Of a DNA stretch of 64,000 nt, positions 45,478 to 56,459 are shown in pieces. Location of the stretch: assembly GCA_021229015.1 (NCBI GenBank), contig CM037777.1:51948423-52012422 (forward strand), written 5' to 3'. Within the stretch, counting starts at the first letter, position 1; every line of letters begins with the position of its first letter. Below the pieces are notes generated by a model that had not been told where the DNA came from, ran no database searches, and worked only from the letters and a program-made list of their open reading frames with translations. Origin of the DNA: Solen grandis. Lineage: Eukaryota; Mollusca; Bivalvia; Adapedonta; Solenidae. A program made the translations under genes and the position numbers.

Positions 45478-47203
45478 AGCTCACATGAGCACAACGTGCT
45501 CAAGGTGAGCTTTTCTGATCGCCTTTTGTCCGGCGTCCGTCGTCCGTGCGTCCGTGCGTGCGTGCGTGCGTGCGTCCGGCGTCAACAATTGCTTCAAACA
45601 ACATCTCCTCCTAAACGTCTGGGCCAATTTGAAAAATATTTTGCAGGAATGTTCCTTGGATGAAGCTCTACTAAAGTTGTATAAATGGTTCTGGTCCATC
45701 GCATAATTAGGTCACAGGAGCTAAAAATAGATTTTAAAAATGAAAATTTAAAAAATCTTCTTCTCTGAAACCACAAGGCCTAGCCTTTTGATTTTTGGTA
45801 TGTAGCATGATCTTATGACTGTCTACCAGGATTGTACAAATTATGACCCTGGGGTCAAAATTGGCCCCGCCCCAGGGGTCACTTGATTTCACATAGGCTA
45901 ATATAGGAAAAACTTGAAAAAATCTTCTTCTCCGAAACCACAAGGCCTAGCCTTTTGATTTTTGGTATGTAGCATCATCTTATGGGCCACTACCAAGATT
46001 GTACAAATCATAGCCCTATGGTGAAATTGGCCCCGCCCCAGGGGTCACTTGATTTCACATAGGCTAATATAGGAAAAACTTAAAAAATCTTCTTCTATGA
46101 ATCCATAAGGCCTAGAGCTTAGATATTTGGTATGTAGCATCATCTTATGGGCCACTACTAAGATTGTACAAATCATAGCCCTATGGTGATAAATGACCCC
46201 GCACCAGGGGTCACTTGTTTTACATAGAGTTATATAGGAAAATCTTAAAAAATCTTCTTCCATGAATGCATAAGGCCTAGAGCTTAGATATTTGGTATGA
46301 AGCATCATCTTATGGGCCACTACCAAGATTGTACAAATCATAGCCCTATGGTGATAAATGACCCCGCACCAGGGGTCACTTGTTTTACATAGAGTTATAT
46401 AGGAAAATCTTAAAAAATCTTCTTCCATGAATGCATAAGGCCTAGAGCTTAGATATTTGGTATGAAGCATCATCTTATGGGCCACTACCAAGATTGTACA
46501 AATCATAGCTTATGGTGATAAATGACCCCGCACCAGGGGTCACTTGTTTTACACAGAGTTACATAGGAAAATCTTAAAAAATCTTCTTCCATGAATGCAT
46601 AAGGCCTAGAGCTTAGATATTTGGTATGAAGCATCATCTTATTGGCCACTACCAAGATTGTACAAATCATAGCCTTATGGTGATAAATGACCCCCCACCA
46701 GGGGTCACTTGTTTTACACAGAGTTATATAGGAAAATCTTAAAAAATCTTCTTCTATGAATCCATAAGGCCTAGAGCTTAGATATTTGGTATGTAGCATC
46801 ATCTTATGGGCCACTACCAAGATTGTACAAATCATAGCCCTATGGTGATAAATGACCCCACACCAGGGGTCACTTGTTTTACAAGAGTTAAATAGGAAAA
46901 TCTTAAAAAATCTTCTTCTATGAATCAATAAGGCCTAGAGCTAAGATTTTTGGTATGTAGTAGCATCTAATGGTTCATTACAAAGATTTTCAAAGTCTTG
47001 GCCCTACGGTGATAAATGACCCTGCGCCCAAGTCTTCTCTGAAACCATATGGCCCATTGCTTAGATATTTGGTGTGTAGTATTGTCAGGGGTAAAATGTT
47101 TTAGATTAAGTTATATCAGAATCCTTGTCTGTTTAAAAACCTTGACATCAGTTGAAGCAATGGTACTCAGGTGAGCGATTCAGGGCCATCATGGCCCTCT
47201 TGT
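45478..47203 (+). mobile_element. Long pearl/Helentron-like element with ~165-bp core repeats
   Basis: The 5' end AGCTCACATGAGCACAACG contains the palindrome TGAGCAC..GTGCTCA, then (GTGC/GTCC)n at 45535-45580. The core holds seven to eight tandem units: AGGGGTCACTTG recurs near 45874, 46040, 46206, 46371, 46534, 46700 and 46865, spacing 163-166 bp. The 3' end is CTCAGGTGAGCG, then a GGGCCATCATGGCCC hairpin and CTCTTGTT. Long minus-strand frames (46045-46506, 46503-46928) are repeat translations, because the unit is open in that frame. Confidence 0.8.
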
Positions 47204-47204
47204 T

Positions 47205-47600
47205 TAAACTAAATGTATACAATCAATATGACTTCAATATGACTTTTTGCGAAATCGGTTATAGAATACGTTATCCCCGAAGCAAGTACTTGTTGTACCA
47301 CGTGACACGTTCCGCATGTCGTCTTCACCAGTTCAAGGTAGCGATTTCGTAAGTTCAGTGTATGAAGTAAGCGCATGGTCAGGCACGAAGAGTGATTTTG
47401 ATCAGTCAAGTGATGGCAAATAAAAATAAAAAAAAAATCTAAATATATGTTTAATAATTATAAACATAGAAACTACATATTTTTTACAATCTTGGTTGGT
47501 TGCATTGGATGACCATAGATCTGTAGGTGGGATATTAAAAAACGTAAAACACACATATAGTTAAAAATCATTTCCTTAGTCAATGACCATCTGTGAACGA
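47205..47600. other. Spacer inside segment E
   Basis: No gene recognised. GTACCACGTGACACG near 47297 contains another CACGTG core. Confidence 0.4.
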
Positions 47601-48586
47601 GCCGCTTTAAATGAAAGATATAACTGCGCATGAGAACTATTGGAAATCTCCTGATAAACCAAATCACAAGAGAGCATAAACACATAAGCGTTGTTACACA
47701 CATTTCATTTCTAAATTTCGGTTTCTTCATGTGAATAATGAAGTGAAAGAAAAACATGAAATAAAGTCATAAATTCTCCCTTGAAATGAGACAGCGAATG
47801 TTTCTAAAACTAAGGCGTCACATTTCCAGCTTTACCATCTATTACAGTATCTAGTTGATAAACATGTATGGATTAAAAAGATTGCAACGCATATGTTGAA
47901 TTACAAAAGTGCTCAGGCGCAATGTGTCTTTGTTATTTTTTTTAAAGTCGGCTGTTTTCCTGGAACACATCATCAGTGAAAATATATTGGTCTTCACAAA
48001 ACTGAAACATATTTTAAATAATATGAAAAACATGTTACTCTAGAATTGCAACAAATCATGTATGCAATGTGGATAACCTTTGATATCGTAATCCATTGCA
48101 ATGTTTATGCTGGTATTGCTGTCATTACATACAGTTTAATTACCTGGCACAAAGGGAATAGAATGATTTAATATTACGTTCAGATTGGGGAATTATTACT
48201 GACTAAACCATGGCAAGAATTGCGTCAATTGGTAGGGGACAAAACCAGTAAAGGTATTTCAAATTGCTAATATATTGATGAAATCTACACAGTGTAGAAA
48301 TAAATTCTTACTGAACAACAGTTATAAGAATATTTTCATTTATAGATGTGTATATACTTTCTAATAAGATCGGTCAGTTTATTTTATTACATACCAACAT
48401 CGCATTTGTGTACATTTTAACACGTATTTAAAATGACTCACTGGAGTCCAGATCTATTTAGGCGCAGAATAACCTGACCTTCCCCAAGACATGATACCAA
48501 GGCCAACTGTTGTAGCTACTAGCTTGTATTAAAGGAATGCCAATAATCAAATAGTGTTGCCGTGCGTGTGTAAAGGTTTTGAAATG

Positions 48587-48880
48587 TTTGTTTGTTTGTT
48601 GGGTTTAACGTCCCACCGACAGTATTTCAGTCATTTGGAGACGATGTCTAGTGCTGCCCCAAAGCAGTATCACGCCGTAGACATGTGGCATGATACCACA
48701 CACAGTCACATTATCTTGACACTGGGCCAACAAGTCTTGCAACTACCCTTATATGCTGAGCACAAAGCAAGGGAGCTATAACAATGCCATTTTTACGATT
48801 TTGGTATGCCGCGGCCGGGCATCGAACCCACGACCTCCCGCTTCCGAGGAGAATGCATTAACCACTCGGCCACCGGGGAC
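48587..48880 (-). mobile_element. SINE-C, full-length reference copy
   Basis: Read on the minus strand: the head GTCCCCGGTGGCCGAGTGGT (A box) and GGTCGTGGGTTCGATGCCC (B box), then GCGGCATACCAAAATCG, TTATAGCTCCCTTGCTTTG, TTGTTGGCCCAGTGTCAAG, GTGTGGTATCATGCCACATG, GTCTCCAAATGACTGAAATA and GGTGGGACGTTAAACCCAAC, ending in a CAAACAAAC tail. About 294 bp. The head is intact enough to give the tRNA origin of the family. Confidence 0.9.
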
Positions 48881-49109
48881 GTTTTTTTTTTTTCTTAAAT
48901 GTATTACTGTGTCTAATGAGATGAGTTTATGTCGGTTTGTGACAAATACATATATTATGTGTTCTATTTCAGCTACTATTAAATTATTCACCAAGAACAG
49001 AGATATGATGTCAGTGTTAACATTATGAAACTATGCGAGTTGTGTTAATAAATAACTGAAAAAATCATTGTAAATACACGACAAATACCTCGTCGCTATG
49101 CTTCAAAAT

Positions 49110-49515
49110 CAACATAGACGAAACTGGCATGTTTCTAACAATGTTTATTCAGTAATCTGTAGCTTGTCATTAAGGAAACAATTCAATAGACCTTCAGAGA
49201 ATTGCTTGAAAAGTGGTCGTTTCTTTGATTTTACAATTCTGTCTGTTATATTCCAATGGATAGATGATATCATGCGCGTCAATGTTTATCCTTTTAAAGC
49301 AGACAGGAATCCAAAATCAGTTCATTCCTATATATTTTCTCTATCTAAGAAATGATTGTCGATTGACTTGTCCTTTGAAATTTCTCCTACATATCAATAT
49401 ATTTTTCTGAATATTAAACGTGTACACATGAAACAATGATAAGTTGATTTAAACATCTAACCGATGTCGTTTCAAATGTGAAGCAGAACGAATGTTAAAT
49501 CTTGGAAATAGAACG
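49110..49515 (+). repeat. Dispersed repeat R, copy 4
   Basis: GGCATGTTTCTAACAATG .. TTTATTCAGTAATCTGTAGC .. GCTTGAAAAGTGGTCGTTTC .. GTGTACACATGAAACAATG .. GATGTCGTTTCAAATG. Closest to copy 1. The 85-codon frame at 49098-49355 lies in it but is not kept in other copies. Confidence 0.7.
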
Positions 49516-49644
49516 GTTGGGTGGAGAGTTGTTTCAACTCGTAAATACAGGGAAATATACACTTTTCTATCATTAGATTTTTCTGTAATTGATCACTGAT
49601 TTTTAAAGCACACAGATTATTATTGACTAAGAATTTGATTTTCA

Positions 49645-49895
49645 ACTATGAGTGCGTTACGTCCATAGACGCATGGTCACCCAAAGCAGCCTCACGTGGT
49701 TGTTAAAAAAAAATGGTGGCTTATCGATTATAGGCAATAGCGTTACGAACGGTACTAATTTATGTTTAGAATCATAAATTCCATATTTAGAAGTTCTATT
49801 TTTGTTTGCCGTCAAAGGAATTATCAAGCGCAAGCGTTTACTACACAGGCTGAACTAGCGAATACACCATGTAAGCTAGTACCGCAAGCATCTGC
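49645..49895 (+). repeat. Segmental duplication fragment, copy C
   Basis: Matches 630-890 of copy A in order: the GTTACGTC..CCATAGACGC..ATGGTCA block, then GTTACGAACG, then the GCTAGTACCGCAAGCA block (A has GCTACAAATCCGCAAGCA). This shows that the A/C/B family is dispersed over at least 50 kb. No reading frame is preserved. Confidence 0.65.
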
Positions 49896-49935
49896 CTCGT
49901 TGATACTGTATTCTATTTATTCGGCCGATTTCCCA

Positions 49936-50175
49936 TAACCCTTTCCCTCATATAGACTCATTTTGACGCACTCAATAGGTACCACATAAAGCCTGATCTG
50001 CAGAAAACCACAGATAAACCTTACCAAATTTAATTACAAAATCCTCACTTCCAGACCACTGAGGAGCAGCGAACAGCATAAAACCTGATCAGCCTGCGAG
50101 TTACTCGCAGGCTGATCTGGTTTTATGTTGTTCGCATAGGTCTTTTCATGGTTTCCTCTATGAGGGAAAGGGTTA
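49936..50175. mobile_element. MITE with TA target site and a strong internal hairpin
   Basis: The termini ACCCTTTCCCTCATATAG (from 49938) and CTCTATGAGGGAAAGGGT (to 50173) are inverted complements with TA on both sides (49936-49937, 50174-50175). Element length 236 bp. An internal stem at 50069-50100 / 50104-50135 has 32-nt arms with two mismatches and a 3-nt loop, around GATCAGCCTGCGAG. The TA duplication suggests mobilisation by a Tc1/mariner transposase. Non-coding. Confidence 0.88.
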
Positions 50176-50384
50176 AGTGGCGTTCACGAGAACAGCGCTT
50201 TCCCGTGGAATGTGACTTACACTGGTCGAGTTTATTTGTCAGGAAACAATTACTTAAGCAACATTAATGAGGGAGAGCAGACATAGATTTTTTTTCTAAT
50301 TTCTACCCATCATCTGTGAATGAGCTGCTTTAACTGATCATAATTAACGGATAATTCTAACAATTTTCACAAACGTGAATCTTT

Positions 50385-50884
50385 GCAGTAAGTAGAGCTG
50401 GGTCGATTTCATCGATATAACGCCATTTTTTGCTCACGATACGTAATCGTAATTCTTACCTCAAGAATCGATTCTCAAACGATACTTCAATGGATGATAG
50501 TTTTTGGTGTAAACCAGCAAATTGAATATGCCGCTTGGCCTGCAGCTTATATCTTCAGCATAAAGTGTCTATATCCGTCGTTGTTGCCTCTATGTTGACT
50601 AGATTTACTGGTAGACTAAATTTCAAAATAAAATAAAAGAAGTTTTTTTTTTTTAATTAAAAATTAACTTAAAATGCATTTTTCTAACATTTGCCCATGT
50701 ATCTAAGCGGCATAGCAACATGGACACGGAAATCTAAATTACAGCAGAAAACTATTGGTTGGCCATGCTAGAACTATATTATTTATATATTATCAAGTAT
50801 CGTGATACTGTATCGTATCGGGCCTACAATATCATGACACATCGTGATACTGTTTTGCTGGCGATACCCAGCCCTAGCAGTAAT
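50385..50884. mobile_element. hAT-type MITE with 8-bp target-site duplication
   Basis: GCAGTAAG (50385-50392) and GCAGTAAT (50877-50884) flank a 484-bp element with ends TAGAGCTGGGTCGAT and GCGATACCCAGCCCTA, imperfect inverted complements of the TAGRGCTGGG type. The interior has repeated ATCGTGATACTGTATCG-like words. The 8-bp duplication and terminus fit hAT. No transposase is present. Confidence 0.8.
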
Positions 50885-50889
50885 TAGGC

Positions 50890-52270
50890 TACTATCATGT
50901 TGCCCGCAGAGGCGGTATTGTAATCGTCATTGTACCTGAAGAATATGAAGCTAGAATTATATGGGAAAAAAATGTGAGGCTGGAAAAGCGAGAGACAAGC
51001 CAATGATTACCATTGACCAAAAAAAAAAGAAAAGATTATTGCCCCATAAACGCTTGACGGAAACACATATATGTATTATGGTTCGTGTATAATCATTAAT
51101 TTTCGTTGCCATTAAATTTCGTTGATTATGTACCTTTTTCACGGATACATTTATTCGTGGATCAATGTTGTAGAAATGTGAGATCTAGATACGAGACAAG
51201 TTTTCGCGGGGTATTCATGAATAAAATCCTTAACGAAATCGACGGAAATTAGTGTCCCACAAAAATGATTTTACAGTATAAAATCAAACGTTTTAAGGAC
51301 AGCCTTTCACGTATTGGCCATTTTATAACTTCTTTATTTTTATTGGAAACTAGACTTTACATAGCATTCTTATCTGGAAATAGAATCTAACTTACATCTA
51401 AACACACAATTCACGCTTATTCAGAAAAAAAAGCACACGTCTTTTATAGGAGAAACGGATTCTTAGTGTAAAAAGTTGAAATGAAATAAACGCATGGTGT
51501 ATCGAGTTTTATCTCGGAGGAAAGATATTTGGAGACTATGTCAGTTACGACAGTCTGTTATTTCTTCATAAATAGTCTGCTTTAAAAGATAAATTGTTCT
51601 TGTTACACCATCCTCTTTCTCAGATGCAAAAAGCCCAAAATGGTGTGTTTTCTTTTTTAGTGTGTGTGCTTTATTATTCGTACTTGTACATCTTCGTTAA
51701 AATGAGGTTTTGCTTTATTGGAGGAAAAGGGTGATAAGACCTCTCTACAGTGTTAAAGTTACAGGTCAGACTTTCTCTCAGAACAGCCGCATTATGCGAT
51801 TGTTTTTTGCCATAAATGAAAGTATCGCAGCTTACATATGCATGTTTGCGCATGCGCCGTGTAACCATTCAAAATAAAACAATCAAAATGAGCCCTTCCA
51901 AAAAAAGCATTTATTTGTTCAATTCCCCACGTGAGGACTTAATCGTAATTTCGGGTTGATAATGCGAATGATTTATAAACAACATTTAAACATGATTATT
52001 CATACTATTTGTGAATATGATGATTAATTTAAGTAAACGATAAAGAGGTTTGATAATAGCCCCGTAGGGACACTTGTGGAATTCTGACGGAAAGCACGCG
52101 TCAAACACGAATTAGGACGATGATTTATTTATGTCTGCGGGTATTCTAGTACTCGTATGTATACAATGTGTTGTTCTTTGTCAATAACAACCGTGTGATA
52201 CATTAAGTTAAATATGCACAGATATTTGCAAATAATATATAAAAAAAATCCTAAAATTTTGTAATACAAT
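50890..52270. other. Non-coding stretch with a probable old MITE
   Basis: 51055-51290 (TTTCGTTGATTATG .. TTATTCGTGGATC .. CCACAAAAATGATTTTACAG) resembles, from memory, a dispersed bivalve element ending in GATTTTACAGTA; boundaries were not found. Nothing else is recognised. Confidence 0.35.
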
Positions 52271-52276
52271 TTTCAG

Positions 52277-52462
52277 GAAAAACTTTCACTAGAAGTACAG
52301 AAGACTTCAAAATTACCATGGGAAACAGATTCAGATAAAATCGGTACAGATGCTTTCTATTCTCTCAAGATCGATCCTGACTTGCAAAAAGTAATACAGA
52401 ACTCAAGGAATCGTTCAGATTTCCTTAATTTGATATGCACACATATAATGTTAATGAAATAA
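52277..52462 (+). CDS. Candidate last exon, unknown protein
   Basis: I do not recognise the product. The frame is open from the acceptor TACAATTTTCAG (ending 52276) to TAA at 52460-52462, about 61 codons. It starts EKLSLEVQKTSKLPWETDSD, passes through TDAFYSLKIDPDLQKVIQNS, and ends RNRSDFLNLICTHIMLMK. Balanced charged and hydrophobic content and lack of A/T-driven runs make it look coding. An in-frame TAA at 52262 lies before the acceptor, so it needs an upstream exon. An AATAAA at about 52948 would give a ~490-nt 3' UTR, containing the (GA)n and (GT)n runs at 52718-52790. It may belong to the gene that starts at 24981 or to another. Joined in the phase left by the exon ending 25500 it would be read in a different frame and stop after about 20 codons, which argues against direct joining. 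Confidence 0.35.
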   Translation, partial: EKLSLEVQKTSKLPWETDSDKIGTDAFYSLKIDPDLQKVIQNSRNRSDFLNLICTHIMLMK

Positions 52463-52969
52463 AGTACGATTTGCAAATTAAGGAATCACACGAAGATGTT
52501 CTAGATGGATAATTAACAGAGAAAATATCCTTATTTACAAAACATTTGTTTATACTCTTACACTTATATTTTTGTCTGTTTTCGTTACGCTGTGCTTCTT
52601 GTGCTCTATTTGTAATTCTCATCAACATACATTGCATTCTCAATTTCTCTCTCAAAAAATCACAGTCAAAACAACAAACACAAACAATGTCGGTTTCATG
52701 ATACTTGTTGATGTGTGTGTGAGAGAGAGAGAAAGAAAAAAATCGGCACATTTAAAGGCCTTCATATTCAATGTGTGCGTGTGTGTGTGAAAGATGACAA
52801 ACGCACATTTGAAGAAAATATAAATTTCAATATAATCTCATTAGCCGTTTTCCATTGTATTCATTTGTACTGTATATATACATGATTCCTTTTTGTACTG
52901 CTAATTTAATGTTTCCTACTGCTGTAGGACTTATGCATAATTATGAAAAATAAAAGATTTAAAGACTGA

Positions 52970-55900
52970 TTAATTTTATTGATAAGACACAGATTGCAAT
53001 ACTGTTTCACTCAGTTCATAAATATCAATCACACAACCATGCAAGCATTACGTTTACCAGCTCGAAAGGTCCGACGATGTGTGAAAGCAAAAAACAATGA
53101 AGTCTCCGCAAAAGTTTCAATCTCATCGTGTTATAATCAGTGAGGTGTAATATGATTGTCTGGGAGACACTTGTTTTATATCGACCTCGAAGAGTTGAAT
53201 TAGAATTATACAGGCAATATTACCCAGGGACAATGCAATGGGCCAGAGGAATCCAAAATCAGATGTTTGAAGAATTGAAAAAAAAAGGCCTCAAGAAAAC
53301 AAGCTAAAAGCTTGAGTCATCACCAAACTTCAATGTACTAAAGGATAATGTGATATTTATAAGGACTTTTATTTTCCAATGAGTTAATTTTCATAATTAT
53401 GCTGTATAGTTTAAATAAATATCATCTCTATGAAAATGTTTTTTTTCATTTTCTCTATGTATTGTGCATTCTATGTAAAATGGATAATTGCTCCCATTTA
53501 AAGCTAAACTCTCTATTTCACTCTGCCTGTACTCGCTCGTGTTTTCATGTGTATGTGCTTAGAGTAGATTAATTTGAAATCTTGAAATATTAATATTAAA
53601 TCGCTATCATGTGTTGGCTGTTTATATGACTTGGTCCGATTTTTCACAATATTTCCTATATGAGTTATTTTGTAACATACTCCTCATGTATTGAAACACT
53701 GTGATAAGTCAAGTTCGTTTTTCATGTTCATCCATTTCAACATACATGATTGTATTTTGAGAAATAGAGACTTGATAACAACTGCTTGGGACTTTATATA
53801 TATTTCCTAATATTAGCATTTGCAATATGTTTTCCGTGCATAGTAAAGATAAGTTGAATAAAATTGATATCCACAATGTATGTTTGCGAATGGTCTTTCG
53901 CTGTTTTATCAATAACGGGGAGTTTGTTTAAATTGTATTGAGCCATTTCAGAACGAAAATTGTAGTAGAAATGGTGCGGGATGATTGCATCTAATAATTT
54001 GGTTTTAAACAAGAGTTATGAGTGATTTGATCATCAAGACATTATAAACTGAGCTCAAGATTAAATGCTATGTATTCGGGACGTCATGAAATATTACAGT
54101 AACCACTTACATGTATTCATATTATCAGTATTTGACGGATTTTTTTTTTTGTTTTTTTTTTTCCTGGAAAACGAAACTTACATCATGTTGTCTTCGTTTT
54201 AGACATTAGTATTTTTTAATTATGATTATAACCATTGAAATGTAAGTATCAATGATCGGAGATTTTCAATCGCTTTACGGAAACAAACATTTTACATGGA
54301 GTTTTTCATTAATCTACCAATCCTATGCAGTCTTGGAGATCTTATTGAATTCTAATTGAATTTGAGTTTTTTCCCCCACGATATTTAGTTTACTTATCCC
54401 CTGTATTGTTCCAACACTGATAGATAATTAATAGCATAATACATTTCTTGCAGGAATATATCCTGAACAGAACGGAATATATCATGTTTGACTACAAACA
54501 TTCCAACTAAAAGTCAGTTCTTTAGAAATAAATAAGATACATCATATTTCTCCTAAAATACTCAAAATGTTAATACCATTATTTCTAAACAAAATAGAAG
54601 AAACCTTAACACATACTTTCACAAAAGTGAAAAATGATAGTAAGCAAAATGGGTGATTCCTCAGGAATAATATATTTCTGTTAGCAAATTCTGAGGGGGT
54701 TTTTTGTTGTTTTTTTTGTTGTTGTTTTTTGTTTGTTTGTTGTTGTTGTTGTTGTTTTTTGTCAATAACAATAGTTTATTATAGAATCAAAATGAAAGTA
54801 TTGAAATTTGAGAAGAAAATTTTATTGCAAAAAAAAATGGAATAAAGGTAGAATGTCATTTTCATTTTAAAGGGGAACACGTTTTAACATTTATGTCTGA
54901 ATTCGATAATGTGAGATGACTGCTTTTCCTGTTAGATTGACAGTAGAATGGAGACGAAACGTCTTTTGTTCTAAAATCTCCTTTTTTGCATCAAACCGCA
55001 TGAACTATTTTAGAATACTATCCAATTAAATCTAAAATTAAACAATGGGACATTAAAATCTTAAATCTAATCTCTATAAACACATTAAATGAGCTCATGC
55101 AGTGACATTGCCCTTGAAGAGAATCAGTAGGAAAGCTCCCAGAAGTATTTTGGCAGTCAAAGCCAAAGACTTTGCGATTTCGAATTGCAATGTATCTAGG
55201 GTAGTATTCCCTCAGACAATACTTTTAAACACTGATGTTCATAACCGTTTTCTTATCCTTCATGTGATTTTGTTCGTATTCCCATGCTTAAAACAATTGT
55301 AAATCATTTTAATTTCAAAATCGGAAATTTGCATAATTAGAATAAAGCCATTAAGTTTGTATGTGAAGTATTGGAAATCCTGATTTACAAAATCACAAAT
55401 TTAAGATAGTAATTCTTCGGGTAATTTCATTGCATCGTATATTGAAGTGAAAAACTAAAACAACGGTCAAGAAAGTATCTCTAACATGTGATTTTAGTCT
55501 TAGGCGTAACATTTACATTTTTATATGTATATTAGTAAAAGGCGAACGAATTTTATAGTATTTAAATGTAGGAATGGACTTTGACTTAACAATATATCTA
55601 TATCTAATGATTCGTTAGGTGACCATTTATACGTAAATGCATAACATCAATAGTTAAACGCATGTTTTAAATTTTAAAAGTGCTCAGGCGCAATTTGTCT
55701 TTGTTGTTTTCCCGGACCACATCATCTTGGTAATCAATTTATCCTCACAAAAACAGACATTCTGTAATAATATCAGCCGTGTGCGATAACAGAGCCAAAC
55801 TGGTTTGATTAAACTGCAGATAATTCGATACTGAAGATATTTTTCAATATGATGAGAATATAAATTACTGTAGAAACGTTATAAATCATTTATGTAATGT

Positions 55901-56100
55901 GGGTAATCCATCATATTGTAGTTTACTGTAATGTTTATGCTGGTATTGCTTTCATTTCAGACCGTTTAATTACCTGGCTTCCAAGACATAACATTCAGTG
56001 AATAGAAAGCAAAGTTCTAGGGTTTGATATAACTTTTAAGTTGGCAAAATAAGGACTGATGATGGCATGCTGAGAAACACGTCGATTTGTGTGTGATGAA
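52970..56100 (+). repeat. Duplicated segment F, paralogous to E (43760-48300)
   Basis: Anchors are given under E. F lacks the pearl-like element. It contains instead a T/G low-complexity tract (54693-54763) and poly-T (54139-54160). No gene recognised. Confidence 0.8.
54693..54763. repeat. T/G low-complexity tract, (GTT)n
   Basis: GTTGTTGTT and GTTTGTTTG runs, strongly strand-asymmetric. No SINE body is seen immediately adjacent. Confidence 0.85.
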
Positions 56101-56189
56101 ATCATTCTATATCGCCATTGGATCTTGTTAACAAGCGATACAACGTAATAAAATTTTCATTCACTGATTTTTAATTTGTTGTGTTTATT

Positions 56190-56459
56190 ATTTTGTTTTA
56201 ACATCCCACCAACAGTATTTCAGTGATTTGGAGACGATGTCTATCCGAGTCAGATATAGTTCTGCCACACTGCATTATCACGCCGTAGACATGTGGCAAG
56301 ATACCATACCAAGTCACATTATCCTGACACCAGGCCAACCAGTTCTGCAACTACCCTTATATTCTGAGCGCAAAGCAAGGGAGCTATAACAGTACCATTT
56401 CTTTTTACGACTTTGGTATGTCGCGGTCGGGGATCGAACCCAAGACCTCCCGCTTCCGT
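56190..56459 (-). mobile_element. SINE-C, minus-strand copy, truncated in the tRNA head
   Basis: AACATCCCACCAACAGTATT .. GATTTGGAGACGATGTCTAT .. CACGCCGTAGACATGTGGCA .. AAAGCAAGGGAGCTATAACA .. GGGGATCGAACCCAAGACCT, stopping at CCCGCTTCCG before the A box. Otherwise close to the 48587 copy. Confidence 0.88.

Larger units (their letters stand above)
43760..48300 (+). repeat. Duplicated segment E, paralogous to F (52970-56100)
   Basis: Collinear blocks: GGTCCGACGA..AAAGTCTCCGCAAGGGTTT (43800-43835) with 53068-53120; GAGTCATC near 44010 with 53313; GATATCCGCAATATATG .. GCGGGTCGATTGCATCT (44360-44510) with 53866-53993; AAGTGCTCAGGCGCAAT (47906) with 55678; TGCAATGTGGATAACC .. TTTATGCTGGTATTGCT (48063-48120) with 55893-55950. 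E carries the pearl-like insertion at 45478-47203. No preserved gene is seen in either copy. Confidence 0.8.

Noticed and set aside
46045..46928. 153- and 141-codon minus-strand frames with repeated ICTILVVAHKMMLHTKYLSS motifs
   Set aside because: The repeats are simply the ~165-bp tandem units of the pearl-like element, which happen to be open in this frame.
45600..47040. CRISPR-like regular array
   Set aside because: Units are ~165 bp, directly adjacent with no spacer/repeat alternation, inside a eukaryotic transposon.
48753..49028. Frames over 48753-49028 on both strands (GRASNPRPPASE type)
   Set aside because: Translation of the tRNA-derived head of SINE-C at 48780-48880.
52572..52790. 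Plus-strand frame ending in RERERKKSAHL and a minus-strand frame over the same region
   Set aside because: Driven by the (GA)n and (GT)n runs; more likely the 3' UTR of the candidate exon at 52277.
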